Assembly: GCF_001982635.1 (NCBI RefSeq)
Contig: NZ_MKFI01000004.1
Span: forward strand, 53,595-117,594
Direction of reading: 5' to 3'
Length of the DNA stretch: 64,000 bases
Origin: Bradyrhizobium mercantei
GTDB lineage: Bacteria > Pseudomonadota > Alphaproteobacteria > Rhizobiales > Xanthobacteraceae
Shown: positions 8,453 through 17,228 of the stretch, piece after piece
Numbering within the stretch: the stretch's first letter is position 1
How the letters are laid out: each line of letters opens with the position of its first letter
Notes under the pieces: generated by a model
Databases searched by the model: none
Told to the model about the DNA's origin: nothing
Seen by the model: the letters and a program-made list of their open reading frames with translations, nothing else
Translations under genes and position numbers: made by a program

Positions 8453-9847
8453 TCACCCCGCGCGCGACGACTTCCGCTCGCCGGTCACGGCATTCTCCGC
8501 CGCCCGGTTCATCAGCGAGGCGTAGTCGTGGCCGAACAGCACCTCGCAGAAGCGGATCGCGGCCTTGACCTGCTGCTGGCGGAAGGCGCGGACCCGGGCG
8601 TCGCCGCCGCGCAGCGACTGCACCAGCCCCTCGGTCGACTGCTCGACATAATGTTGCAGGTCCGAGAAGGTCCGCAGCGTCACCTCGTTGATGGCGAGCT
8701 CGCTGGCATAGGTGCGGCACACTGCGACGAAATCGATCAGGGCGGCGGCATCCTCGACCTCGGTCATGTCGATCCTGGCGCCGGCCGCAATGTCCTTGTC
8801 GGCGCGCTGGCGCAGGATGCGGCGGACCCGGCCCGGCACGCTGTCGATCTCCGATTGCAGCGCGTTGGACGTATCGGCGCGCACCGACGTCAGCTGACGT
8901 CCCCAGGTGGAATCGTTGCGCAGATCAAGCTCGGTGCGCAGGCCGCGGACGCCGTCATGCAGGGTCTTGAGCTGCTCGCCGACATAATCGAAATGCCCGC
9001 GCCGGATGTCGGTGCGCAGGCAGGCCGCGACGAAGGACAGGTCATGCAGCGCGATGGTGACGGCGACGCCATACGGCGTGGCCGCGACCCGCAGCTCGTC
9101 GTCGGAGGCCGCCATCTTGATGGCGAGGCGGACGATCTGCCATGGCGCGGCGAGCCGCTGCGCAATCAATGACAGCGCGAACGGCAGCAGCTGCGGCGTC
9201 TGCAGCGACGGCAGCTTGAGCGCCTCGGTGGCGGAAGCGATCTGGGAATCGGCGAAAACGCGGATCTGGCTCGGCAGCCGGCTGCCCAGGGTTTCCAGCG
9301 CCTCGCGGGCCTGCAGCACGAGGCCGATCGGCAGCAGGTCCTCGACGACGCTCGGCGGGCCGACGCGCGACAGCGCGCGTTGGCGGTCGTCCTGCGTCGG
9401 TGCTGCGATCTTGAGAATGGCTTCAGCGGCCGCAAGCTGGAACTTGCGCGCGGCGATCTCCATCGGACCGCTCTCCGTGGCGGCCGCGAGTGCCGTCTCG
9501 AATTCACGGGCCGCCTCCGGCGCACCCTCACGGGCCAGCCACTGCCAGATCGGCAGCAGCGAGGCGCGCCGGAGCTGGCCCGCTCGCGTCGGGAAATTGG
9601 TCTCGGCGAGGAACGGCTCGAGCGGGCGGAACAGCAGCCGCGCCGGATCGTCGCTGCGCGGCTGGATCTGCTCGTCCTCTTCGGCGCCGCGCACGATCTT
9701 GCGCAGCTGCTCCAGCACCAGATTGGCCACAGTGACGTCATCGCCGCGTTCGACGGCGCGCTCCAGCTCCCGCATCAGCAGCGCCTGCGATTGCGGCGGA
9801 AGCTGCGCGAGATAATCCCTCAGCCGCTCGGTCGATTTCTGGCTCAT
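8453..9847 (-). CDS. Conserved hypothetical protein (464 aa)
   Basis: A soluble, mostly alpha-helical protein of 464 aa with no signal peptide, membrane segment or motif I can assign. The N-terminus (about 1-30: LRDYLAQLPPQSQALLMRELERAVERGD) looks like a helical hairpin. A Pro/Arg-rich linker follows at about 55-75, and the rest is Ala/Leu/Arg-rich helices with a basic tail. It is a single-gene unit facing the cyc genes. I believe similar proteins exist across Bradyrhizobium and relatives, but no function can be assigned from sequence. Confidence 0.8.
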   Translation of the reverse strand: MSQKSTERLRDYLAQLPPQSQALLMRELERAVERGDDVTVANLVLEQLRKIVRGAEEDEQIQPRSDDPARLLFRPLEPFLAETNFPTRAGQLRRASLLPIWQWLAREGAPEAAREFETALAAATESGPMEIAARKFQLAAAEAILKIAAPTQDDRQRALSRVGPPSVVEDLLPIGLVLQAREALETLGSRLPSQIRVFADSQIASATEALKLPSLQTPQLLPFALSLIAQRLAAPWQIVRLAIKMAASDDELRVAATPYGVAVTIALHDLSFVAACLRTDIRRGHFDYVGEQLKTLHDGVRGLRTELDLRNDSTWGRQLTSVRADTSNALQSEIDSVPGRVRRILRQRADKDIAAGARIDMTEVEDAAALIDFVAVCRTYASELAINEVTLRTFSDLQHYVEQSTEGLVQSLRGGDARVRAFRQQQVKAAIRFCEVLFGHDYASLMNRAAENAVTGERKSSRAG

Positions 9848-10106
9848 GCGCCCGGTCGTGAAAGCTTGGTGCCCGGCAAACGCCGCAGCCCGTCCGCCCG
9901 CGATGATAGAGGGGCGCGCGTTAAGAAGCCGTTATCTGAAAAATTCGATGGATCAATAGCTTAGGGTTCCTACGCGTAGAAAGCCCAATTGAAATGATTG
10001 AAGAAAATCGCGAGGTGCCTCATTCGATCCGCCGCCGTCCGATCTCAGCAAGATCGCGGAGTTTGCGCCGTGTGACGAAAGCGGTTGGTTGATTGCGATA
10101 CAGGCG

Positions 10107-10739
10107 TCACTCCGGACATGGCTGTCCGGCGGCGCCCCAAAGAGCCACGTCCTTGACGTGATCCTCAAACGTCCCCGGCGGGGTCGTGCGGCCCGCCCCG
10201 GGTGCCCATCCGTGCGGGATGAAGCCGTTGAGCGATGCATCGTGCCTGAGATGCTCGAGCAGACCAACGGCGTCGCGGCCACCGTTGCGTTTGGGATCCC
10301 TAAGCTGCGCGCAGATCTCCGCGCCACTCTTGCCGAACCAGATGAATTCGACGGGGGCGAGTTGCCAGTCGATGCCGGCGCGCGGCGGCGACGGTGCCGG
10401 TTCGTTGGCCTGGGTCGAAGTCATGTGACAGGTCGCGCAGGCGATCTTCTCGGCGCCAATACGACTGTCGCCGCCGTGGACGTTCATACCATGGACGCGA
10501 GGCTTGGATTCACCTGCCGGCGTCCAGATCGGAATGGCCTTGGCATCGACGTGACAATTCGCACATCGCGGATGCGTCACGACAGCCTCAATGCGTTTCC
10601 AGGCCTCCAACCCCTCGGTGCGGCTGACGCTGCCCGCCGGCAAGACATCCTTGTTGGCTTCGTCCTTGGCCGTAACAATTCCGGTCAGGACGGCAGTTGC
10701 CGAAGCGGCAAGAGCGAGCACCATCAGAGATCGCTTCAT
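10107..10739 (-). CDS. Secreted diheme cytochrome c of the molybdenum hydroxylase operon
   Basis: A 210-aa exported protein with a signal peptide (about 1-24, ending TAKD) and two heme-binding CXXCH motifs, CANCH and CATCH, so two covalent hemes are expected. ATG 10739 is chosen because GAGG lies 6 nt upstream; a GTG at 10751 overlapping the previous stop is also possible. It follows the molybdopterin subunit gene by 8 bp and is the last gene of the operon. It would pass electrons from the hydroxylase toward the respiratory chain, replacing the FAD subunit found in cytoplasmic xanthine dehydrogenases. Its maturation needs the Cyc system encoded nearby. Confidence 0.85.
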   Translation of the reverse strand: MKRSLMVLALAASATAVLTGIVTAKDEANKDVLPAGSVSRTEGLEAWKRIEAVVTHPRCANCHVDAKAIPIWTPAGESKPRVHGMNVHGGDSRIGAEKIACATCHMTSTQANEPAPSPPRAGIDWQLAPVEFIWFGKSGAEICAQLRDPKRNGGRDAVGLLEHLRHDASLNGFIPHGWAPGAGRTTPPGTFEDHVKDVALWGAAGQPCPE

Positions 10740-10747
10740 GACCCGCC

Positions 10748-12997
10748 TCACACGAAATCGATGAACTTGTTGAAGGGCATTTCGCGGATGCGCTGTCCGG
10801 TCGCCGCGAAGATCGCATTCGCGAGCGCAGGTGCGGCCGGCGGGACCGGCGGCTCTCCGACGCCCCTTACCTTCGGATCGTTCTCAAGCCCGCGGACTTC
10901 GATCACGGGACACTGGTAGATCCGCATCGCTTCGTGGTGGTTGTAGTTGGTCTGCTGCACCGCGCCTTTTGCGTAAGTGAGTTCGCAATTGATGGCATGG
11001 CCGAGCCCCCAGACGACGCCGCCCTGCACCTGGTTCTCGAAATTGACGGGATCGACGACCTTGCCGACATCGACGGCGACCCAGACCTTGTCGATCCTGA
11101 TGCCCTGGTCCGTCTTCGTCACTTCGACGACTTCCGCAGTCGGCGTGCCGAAAGCCTCGACGAAGGCGACGCCGCGGCCTCGGCCGTTTCCGAGCGGTCC
11201 CTTCCAATCCGACATCTCCGCGACCGTCTCCAGCACCTTCCGGTAAGTCGGCACATTGCACATCGCGATGCGCGCCTTCATGGGATCGAGGCCCGCGGCG
11301 TGGATCAGCTCGTCGATGAAGCTCTCGGTGAAGAAGCCCGCGGTTGAAGCACCGACCGATCGCCATGTGGTGCTTGGCGACAATCCCTGCGCCTCGTAGC
11401 TCGTGCCCCGGAAGTTGGGGATGTCGTAATAAACGTTCCACAAACCCGCGGCCAACTGCCCGTCGGGATCCTTCGATGGGATGCCCGAGCGCTCGAGCAG
11501 TCCCTTCAGCGGAGGCGTCGAGGCCAGTTGCAGATCGACGGCAACGATCTTGCCATTGTCGACGCTGCCTTTGTGCCGGGCGATGGCAATTTGCCGCGGA
11601 ATGTCCTGGAGGAAATCCTCTTCGCGCGAGAAGACGAGCTTGATCGGCGTGCCGCGCATCTGGTTTGCGATCTCCGCCAGGACGCGAACGTTTTCATACT
11701 CGAGACGGTGCCCGAAGCTTCCGCCCGTCCATTGGTTGTGGAAGGTGACCTGTTCCGGCTTCAGGCCGATCGCCGCCGCCGCGATGTTCTGCACGAATTG
11801 CGGGCTTTGATGGCCGACCCAGATCTCCATCCCCTTGTCGGTGACGAGTCCCATTCCGTTGAGAGGCTCAAGCGGCTGATGCGCCAGATAGGGCGCGCGA
11901 TATTCGGCCTCGACGCGCGTGCCGGCCTTCAGCCCGGCCTCGACATCGCCGATCTTGCGCCACTCCTTGCCGAGGAATTCTGGCTTGAACGAAGCTTCCA
12001 GCACCTTCCAATGGTCGGCCTGCTCGGCGGGATATGCTGAGGGCGCCCACTCGCAATCGATCGCGGCGACCGCCTCCATCGCATACCAGCTGTTCGTGGC
12101 AACCACCGCAACGCCATTCTTGATTTCGAGGATCTTCTTGACCCCCGGCATCGTGTGGGCCTTGCTTGCGTCATACGATTTCAGCGGCTGCCCCTTGTTG
12201 GGGTTCAGCTTGACGGAGGCATAGAGCATGCCGTCCATCCGCATATCGATGCCGAACTTCAGCTCGCCCATGACCTTCGAGCGAACATCGAGACGTGTCA
12301 TCGGCTTGCCCAGCATCCGCCATTGCGACGGATCGCGCGGCTTTGCATCGAGCACGGGCGCTATCTGGGCCGCGTCTGCGGCGAGGTCGAGATAGGCAAT
12401 CTTCTTCCCGTCCGGCAAGATCACGTTGCCGGATTGCGTGCGGAGGTCGGCGACCGCAACTCCCGCTCGTTTGGCTGCGGCGGCCTTCAGCGTCTCGCGT
12501 GCGACCGCGCCGGCGACCCGCAGCTTTTGGTAGGTGTCCGGAATCGTACTCGAGCCGCCGGTCATTTGCAGACCGGTCTTCCTGAGATATTCGAGCGTGG
12601 CGGCGCGCGCTTCTTCCGCGGCCGGGCTTTGGTCCGCCGCCACGAACGGCGCGAATTCATCCGCGAAACCGGTGTTGAAATAGGCGGGACTGGGGCCGGC
12701 GAACCGGATCTCGAACTGACCAGGATCCAGATCCATCTCTTCGGCGATCAGGATCACCTGCACTGAGCCGACGCCCTGGCCGATGTCGGCATGTTGCGCA
12801 ATGAGCGTGATCTTCGCCGGGCTGATTTCGACCCAGGGGTTGAAGGTTGCGGAATTCGGCCCGAGGCCGGCGGTCAATGGATTGTCACTCGCCGTCGCGG
12901 CCTGCACAGGGTCGCCGTACAAGCCGAAGGCGATGCCGCCAGCTACCGCAGCGGAGCCAAAAACGAATGCGCGGCGCGAATAAGTCTGAGGTGCCAT
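10748..12997 (-). CDS. Molybdopterin-binding subunit of a periplasmic xanthine-oxidase-family hydroxylase
   Basis: A 749-aa large subunit closest in layout to isoquinoline 1-oxidoreductase beta (IorB) and aldehyde-oxidase-like enzymes that hydroxylate aromatic N-heterocycles or oxidise aldehydes. The N-terminus has a Tat signal (SRRAFVFGSAAVAGG), so the folded enzyme is exported. Molybdopterin-binding features include IAQHADIGQGVGSVQVILIAEE near 65 and the C-terminal VRGVGEPPVPPAAPALANAI, which contains the conserved Glu of the active site (GEPP). It starts 1 bp after the 2Fe-2S gene ends. The true substrate cannot be read from the sequence. Confidence 0.9.
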   Translation of the reverse strand: MAPQTYSRRAFVFGSAAVAGGIAFGLYGDPVQAATASDNPLTAGLGPNSATFNPWVEISPAKITLIAQHADIGQGVGSVQVILIAEEMDLDPGQFEIRFAGPSPAYFNTGFADEFAPFVAADQSPAAEEARAATLEYLRKTGLQMTGGSSTIPDTYQKLRVAGAVARETLKAAAAKRAGVAVADLRTQSGNVILPDGKKIAYLDLAADAAQIAPVLDAKPRDPSQWRMLGKPMTRLDVRSKVMGELKFGIDMRMDGMLYASVKLNPNKGQPLKSYDASKAHTMPGVKKILEIKNGVAVVATNSWYAMEAVAAIDCEWAPSAYPAEQADHWKVLEASFKPEFLGKEWRKIGDVEAGLKAGTRVEAEYRAPYLAHQPLEPLNGMGLVTDKGMEIWVGHQSPQFVQNIAAAAIGLKPEQVTFHNQWTGGSFGHRLEYENVRVLAEIANQMRGTPIKLVFSREEDFLQDIPRQIAIARHKGSVDNGKIVAVDLQLASTPPLKGLLERSGIPSKDPDGQLAAGLWNVYYDIPNFRGTSYEAQGLSPSTTWRSVGASTAGFFTESFIDELIHAAGLDPMKARIAMCNVPTYRKVLETVAEMSDWKGPLGNGRGRGVAFVEAFGTPTAEVVEVTKTDQGIRIDKVWVAVDVGKVVDPVNFENQVQGGVVWGLGHAINCELTYAKGAVQQTNYNHHEAMRIYQCPVIEVRGLENDPKVRGVGEPPVPPAAPALANAIFAATGQRIREMPFNKFIDFV

Positions 12998-12998
12998 C

Positions 12999-13463
12999 TC
13001 ACTTCTCCGCCATCTTCTTCGCGGCCGCCGCGTGGATAGCGGCCCGAATACGCGGATAGGTGCCGCAACGGCAGAGATTGCCGGACATCACCTCGTTGAT
13101 GTCTTCGTCGGTCGGCTGCGCGATCAGATCGAGCAGCGAAATGGCCTGCATGATCTGGCCGGTCTGACAGTAACCGCATTGGGGAACCTGATGCTCGATC
13201 CAGGCCTGGAGAACTGGATGTTGGTCCCGCTTTTCCAGCCCTTCGAGCGTGACGACCGACTTGCCTGCAATCTCACCGATATGCGCCTGGCAAGATCGGA
13301 CTGCCATTCCATCGATCTGAACGGTGCAGGCGCCGCATTGCGCAACTCCGCAGCCGTATTTGGGGCTTGTAATTCCGAGTTCGTCGCGCAGCACCCACAG
13401 CAAGGGCATCTCGGGGACAACGTCGACTTGGTGCTTGGTACCATTGACCGTGAGCTCAATCAT
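12999..13463 (-). CDS. 2Fe-2S subunit of the molybdenum hydroxylase
   Basis: A 154-aa small subunit that moves electrons from the molybdopterin centre. The N-terminal ferredoxin-like domain has the GCGVAQCGACTV cysteine cluster plus a later cysteine (SCQAH). The C-terminal helical domain holds the second cluster in QCGYCQTGQ and GNLCRCGTYPRI. There is no export signal of its own; it would travel with the Tat-exported partner. ATG 13463 is the family start; the open frame further upstream (to 13904) is a shadow of the neighbouring kinase gene. First gene of the three-gene operon. Confidence 0.93.
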   Translation of the reverse strand: MIELTVNGTKHQVDVVPEMPLLWVLRDELGITSPKYGCGVAQCGACTVQIDGMAVRSCQAHIGEIAGKSVVTLEGLEKRDQHPVLQAWIEHQVPQCGYCQTGQIMQAISLLDLIAQPTDEDINEVMSGNLCRCGTYPRIRAAIHAAAAKKMAEK

Positions 13464-13618
13464 GGCGTCCTCGCAGGTCTTGGCCTGACTTACGGTCAGG
13501 CGAGGACGAAACGGTAACCGAGGCTTGTTACACTGCCAAGTACACTGATTAGGCAGCCCTGTGCGATTACGCCGCGCCCCGCAACGCCATCGGCTCGCTC
13601 CCGCGCAGTCGCCAACGA

Positions 13619-14995
13619 CTACACCGCCGGCAGCACCAGCTCGGCCCGCAAGCCGCCGATCGGCGCATTGTTCAAGGTGAGATTGCCGCCATAGAGGCCG
13701 GCGAGATCGGTCACGATCGACAGGCCAAGCCCCGAGCCGGGCTTTGACTCGTCGAGCCGCTGGCCGCGCCGTGACACCTGGGCGCGCTCGGCTTCCGACA
13801 GGCCGCGCCCGTCGTCGTCGACCACGATGCGCAGGCGCGGCCCGGCGCCCGACGCCTCCGGCGGGACCACACTGACCTCGATGAACACCTGCGAGGCCGC
13901 CCATTTGCAGGCATTGTCGACGAGATTGCCGACCATTTCCTCGAGGTCCTGCCGCTCGCCGCGAAACCGCGCCGCCGGATCGGCCTTCGCCTCGATCACG
14001 AGATCGCGGTCGCGATGGATCTTCTCCATGGTCCGGCGCAGCGCCTCGATCACGGGTGCGACGTCGGTGATGGTCGAGACGATGGTGGCGCGGGCGGCGA
14101 TCCGGGCGCGCTCGAGATGGTGCGCGACCTGGTCGCGCATCACATCAGCCTGCTCCAGCACCTTGCTGGCGAAAGGGTCCGCGGCATGCGCGGCCGCCTC
14201 ATTCACGATCACCGACAACGGCGTCTTGATCGCGTGCGCAAGGTTGCCGACATGGGTGCGCGAGCGCTCGACGATCTCCCGGTTGGCATCGATCAGCGCG
14301 TTGGTCTCGCGCGCGAGCGGCGCGATCTCGACCGGGAACCGGCCCTCCAGTCGCTCGGCACGGCCGGAGCGGATATCGGCGATCGCATCCGAAATCCGCT
14401 TGAGCGGCGCCAGGCCGTAGCGCACCTGGAAGATCGTGGTCAGCAGCAGCACGATGCCGAGGGCTGCGAAGGTGCCGCCGAGGTAATAGTCGAAGCTGCG
14501 CGTCTCATCGAAGATCTCGGTGGCGTCACCGGCGACGCTGACCAGGAACTTGCCGTCGGCGCCGAGGTCGACCGGCCGCTCCACGACGCGCAGGCTCTGG
14601 CCTTCGGGCCCGTCGACATAGCCGAGGCGGACGCCGGCGGCGGTCAGTTCCGCGCCATGCTCCTCGAGCTTCGGCAACTTCTTGTCCCACAGCGAGCGCG
14701 AGGCGCGGGTCTCGCCCTTCTCGGTGTCGGTGCGGGTGATCTGCCAGTACCAGCCTGACAAAGGCAGGTCGAACAGCGGCTCGCCGAGCGACTGGAACTG
14801 GCGGTCGGCCGGCTCGTCTGGTGTCGCGACTTCGGCGATCAGGGTGCGCAGATAGAGATTGAGCCGCCGGTCGAAGGCGCGCTCGGTCGCGTCGCGGTAG
14901 ACCGACGACAGGATGACGCCGGTGATCGCCAGGATCACCACCACCCAGGCGGTCGCCGAGACGAACAGGCGGGTCGCAAGCGAACTGCCGCCCAT
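13619..14995 (-). CDS. feuQ: Sensor histidine kinase FeuQ
   Basis: A 458-aa membrane sensor kinase. Two transmembrane segments (about 10-31 and 172-192) flank a periplasmic domain of about 140 residues. A HAMP region follows, then the H-box NLAHAIKTPLSV with the phospho-His, the N-box MVGNLVDNACKWA, and the ATP-lid glycines DDDGRGL and GSGLGLSIVTDLAGLYGG. It belongs to the PhoQ-like group. Gene order with the FeuP-type regulator upstream supports the name; in Sinorhizobium FeuPQ controls cyclic glucan export genes. A repeat-filled 255-bp gap separates the two genes. Confidence 0.8.
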   Translation of the reverse strand: MGGSSLATRLFVSATAWVVVILAITGVILSSVYRDATERAFDRRLNLYLRTLIAEVATPDEPADRQFQSLGEPLFDLPLSGWYWQITRTDTEKGETRASRSLWDKKLPKLEEHGAELTAAGVRLGYVDGPEGQSLRVVERPVDLGADGKFLVSVAGDATEIFDETRSFDYYLGGTFAALGIVLLLTTIFQVRYGLAPLKRISDAIADIRSGRAERLEGRFPVEIAPLARETNALIDANREIVERSRTHVGNLAHAIKTPLSVIVNEAAAHAADPFASKVLEQADVMRDQVAHHLERARIAARATIVSTITDVAPVIEALRRTMEKIHRDRDLVIEAKADPAARFRGERQDLEEMVGNLVDNACKWAASQVFIEVSVVPPEASGAGPRLRIVVDDDGRGLSEAERAQVSRRGQRLDESKPGSGLGLSIVTDLAGLYGGNLTLNNAPIGGLRAELVLPAV

Positions 14996-15100
14996 CAGGG
15001 CACGAGCTCGATCAGGGTGTCAGCGGGCCGAGACATTGGCGAATCCAGTCCTCCCGGCGCGCATCATGACAATGCCCGTGTACGCCGATCAAGCGCTCTA

Positions 15101-15250
15101 AGGGCATGATCCAATTGAATAGGATATGCCCTCATCCTGTTGTTTGGTCGTGTTTTCTTCACGCGAGCGGACCGCTATCCGCTTCGCTCGAAAACGCTTT
15201 AAGAGCATGATCTTTTCGGAAAACCGCTTCGCACTTTTCCGGACCATGCC
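15101..15250. repeat. Composite palindromic repeat region between feuP and feuQ, with RIME-like copy 2
   Basis: Two palindromes lie in tandem. The first pairs AGGGCAT (15101-15107) with ATGCCCT (15126-15132). The second, 15204-15250, is a near-perfect match to the copy at 22450-22498 (AGCATGATCTT.TCGGAAAACCGCTTCGCAC, then TTTTCCGGA.CATGC). The sequence between them (GCGAGCGGACCGC...GCTTCGCTCGAAAACGC) is also partly palindromic. It abuts the feuP stop codon and may act as a transcript hairpin or terminator between feuP and feuQ. Confidence 0.75.
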
Positions 15251-15913
15251 TTAAGTCGGCGGCGACAGCATGTAGCCGAGGCCGCGAACCGTCTGGATGA
15301 TATCGACTTCCAGCTTCTTGCGGATGCGGCCGACGAACACCTCGATCGTGTTCGAGTCGCGGTCGAAGTCCTGGTCGTAGAGATGCTCGACCAGCTCGGT
15401 GCGCGAGACCACCCGCCCGGTGTGGTGCATCAGATAGTCGAGCAGATTGTACTCGTGCGAGGTCAGCTTGATCGGGTTGCCGTTGACGGTGACGCGCTTG
15501 GTGCGGGTATTGAGCGCCACCGGCCCGCAGTTCAGCTCGACCTGGGCATGCCCGGTCGCGCGGCGCAGCAGCGCGCGGATCCGTGCCAGCACCTCCTCGA
15601 GATGGAAGGGTTTTGCGACATAATCGTCGGCGCCGGCATCGAAGCCCTGAACCTTGTCGCTCCAGCGGTCGCGCGCGGTGAGAATCAGCACCGGCATCAC
15701 CCGCTTGTTCCGCCGCCAGGCCTCGAGCACCGAGATACCGTCCATCTTCGGCAGGCCGATATCCAGCACGACGGCGTCGTAGGGCTCGCTATCGCCCAGG
15801 AAATGCCCCTCCTCGCCGTCGAACGCGCGATCGACCACATAGCCGGCGTCCGTCAGCGCGGTGGTGAGCTGGCGGTTCAGATCCGGGTCATCCTCAACGA
15901 CGAGCAGACGCAC
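15251..15913 (-). CDS. feuP: Response regulator FeuP
   Basis: A 220-aa OmpR-type regulator. The receiver domain has LLVVEDDPDLNRQL, the phosphoacceptor Asp in VVLDIGLPKMDG and the conserved Lys in YVAKPF. The winged-helix domain contains LTSHEYNLLDYLMHHTGRVVSR and ends with TVRGLGYML. The GTG start is supported by GGAGG five bases upstream. The overall sequence strongly resembles rhizobial and Brucella FeuP. It is transcribed ahead of feuQ. The 333 bp upstream should hold its promoter. Confidence 0.85.
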   Translation of the reverse strand: MRLLVVEDDPDLNRQLTTALTDAGYVVDRAFDGEEGHFLGDSEPYDAVVLDIGLPKMDGISVLEAWRRNKRVMPVLILTARDRWSDKVQGFDAGADDYVAKPFHLEEVLARIRALLRRATGHAQVELNCGPVALNTRTKRVTVNGNPIKLTSHEYNLLDYLMHHTGRVVSRTELVEHLYDQDFDRDSNTIEVFVGRIRKKLEVDIIQTVRGLGYMLSPPT

Positions 15914-16246
15914 TTTGGCCTCCGAGAGTGAGCATTGCGATAGTCCGCCATCAAATGAGGCTTCCGGCCGTGAACGGCCTATGAATGGATCCGCAACGCA
16001 AAGCTAATTTTTTCGTCAGGTGCACCATCCGGGGAACCCGCGCAAGCGTCGCAGGTTCCCGCCAGGAGATACGCGCAGGTCGGATCAGGTTTCAGTTTAC
16101 GGTATTTTGACACCTCATTGGGTGTGCCCTGGTTGGGACACGCGACAGAACAAATCAGGACAGACCGGAAAACACCGGACAGACGCGACTACCGAAATCT
16201 GCAATCCATGCTGGCATTTCCAGAACGAAACAATTCGGAGAGCGTA
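15914..16246. other. Intergenic region between feuP and the small HTH gene
   Basis: A divergent promoter region of 333 bp. It contains an inverted repeat, GGGGAACC (near 16031-16038) with GGTTCCC (near 16053-16060), and, further right, TTGACACC (16107-16114) that could be a -35 element followed by a dyad GTGTGCCC/GGGACAC. No RNA gene was recognised. Confidence 0.45.
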
Positions 16247-16405
16247 GTGCCAGCTTGGATGGAAGAGGAAGAGCAGCGCCTGCTGCAGATGATCCGCGAG
16301 ACCGATCTCACGCAGCGCGAGATCGCTCAGAAGCTCGGCCGCACCGAAGCTGCCGTGAGCGCGCGACTAACGATAATCAGAAGGCGCCTCGCGGAGGGGA
16401 ACTAG
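16247..16405 (+). CDS. Small helix-turn-helix protein
   Basis: A 52-aa protein beginning MPAWMEEEEQRLLQMIRE. The core TDLTQREIAQKLGRTEAAVS is a helix-turn-helix resembling sigma-70 region 4 or the GcrA N-terminus, followed by a basic tail (TIIRRRLAEGN). GTG 16247 is chosen because GGAG lies six bases upstream; an in-frame ATG at 16208 and a longer frame are less likely. Small stand-alone HTH proteins of this type are common in rhizobia and their targets are unknown. A strong hairpin follows about 190 bp downstream. Confidence 0.7.
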   Translation: MPAWMEEEEQRLLQMIRETDLTQREIAQKLGRTEAAVSARLTIIRRRLAEGN

Positions 16406-16590
16406 GATCGCACGTTAAGCATCCCGACGATTTATTTACCTTTGATTCACGCAAGTTAATTGACCAGCTCACATTTTGATTCGATGATCCAGGCACTGGG
16501 TCGGGCTGTTTCATTAAGTTCAACTTTTAAGCCCAGAGGGGCCGTCTATTATCGGCAAGCGGCGGTTCGGCGTGAGAATGGAAATAAAGA

Positions 16591-16637
16591 GCGGCCCCGG
16601 CATTTGCCCTCCAAGGGTGCTGGGGCCGCCTCCTTTT
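16591..16637. terminator. Strong GC-rich hairpin, probable bidirectional terminator
   Basis: A 12-bp stem (16591-16602 GCGGCCCCGGCA with 16618-16629, one G-U pair) is followed by CTCCTTTT on the plus strand and TCTTTATTTC on the minus strand. It sits between the plus-strand HTH gene and the minus-strand 36-aa gene. The rest of 16406-16787 holds no gene that I can support. Confidence 0.65.
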
Positions 16638-16787
16638 GCGGCCAGGAACCTCTGTAGCGACATCCGGTTGACCAGCGGTCCCGGTGCCTAAAGCGGACAG
16701 CACTTGGACGCGGCCTCAGCGTTTCCCCGGCGCTGGGGCCGTTGCTTCGGGATGGACCGGAAAGGCACAGCTTTCGGGCCCTGTGGT

Positions 16788-16898
16788 TCACGGCATAAGC
16801 AGCCAAGCCACGCTCGCGGCCAGCGCCACAAACGACACTGCCGCAGCGCAGACAAAGGCGATCTCGACGCTGTCGATGCGGTGATGGTGTGCATGCAT
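16788..16898 (-). CDS. 36-aa membrane peptide
   Basis: A very short gene. The start ATG (16898-16896) has an unusually strong ribosome binding site, AGGAGG, six bases upstream. The peptide opens with a histidine-rich charged head (MHAHHHRIDSVEIA), continues as a single hydrophobic helix (FVCAAAVSFVALAASVAW) and ends LLMP. Size and layout fit a single-pass inner-membrane peptide. I believe similar peptides are found in Bradyrhizobium, but the function is unknown. The next small gene upstream on the same strand (ending 16937) is 38 bp away, so the two may be co-transcribed. Confidence 0.75.
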   Translation of the reverse strand: MHAHHHRIDSVEIAFVCAAAVSFVALAASVAWLLMP

Positions 16899-16936
16899 GA
16901 TAGACCTCCTCAGCGGAGCTCGGCGAGCGTAGCCAC

Positions 16937-17104
16937 TCACTCATGCCTGCCCCCGGCGTCGGCTTGCCGGGCCAGCTGGAGCTTAGCCTCTTTTTCGATA
17001 TCTGGGGCCAGCGCTGCGGCCTGTTCGCGCACGCTCCCGGCTCTTGCGATGAGGCGTTCCTCAAGCGAATCGGTTTGCCTGACGCGGTTGCGTCGCTTCG
17101 TCAC
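16937..17104 (-). CDS. Small basic protein of a rhizobial family
   Basis: A 55-aa charged, helical protein: MTKRRNRVRQTDSLEERL, then REQAAALAPDIEKEAKLQLARQA and a short polar end. GTG 17104 is chosen because GGAG lies five bases upstream and the preceding part of the frame is Gly/Ser-rich filler. The sequence resembles short proteins I recall as widespread in Bradyrhizobium and annotated hypothetical. No membrane or DNA-binding motif is obvious. It is followed by the 36-aa membrane peptide gene. Confidence 0.7.
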   Translation of the reverse strand: MTKRRNRVRQTDSLEERLIARAGSVREQAAALAPDIEKEAKLQLARQADAGGRHE

Positions 17105-17228
17105 GTGGGCTCCGTTGCCGTTCAGGAGGCCAGAGCGCGACACGCGATCCAATCGCCGGGTGCCAAATGTGATGCGCGGCGATAGCGGTCAATTGTCAGG
17201 TTGAAGTAATGTTCCTGAATCGAAACCA

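Noticed and set aside
12999..13904. 301-aa version of the 2Fe-2S subunit
   Set aside because: The extra N-terminal 147 residues are Arg/Ala-rich and cover the end of feuQ; the family starts at MIELTVNG (13463).
16549..17064. 171-aa minus-strand frame across the small-gene region
   Set aside because: It overlaps the 36-aa and 55-aa genes in another frame, has no ribosome binding site and low-complexity Arg/Ser/Pro content.
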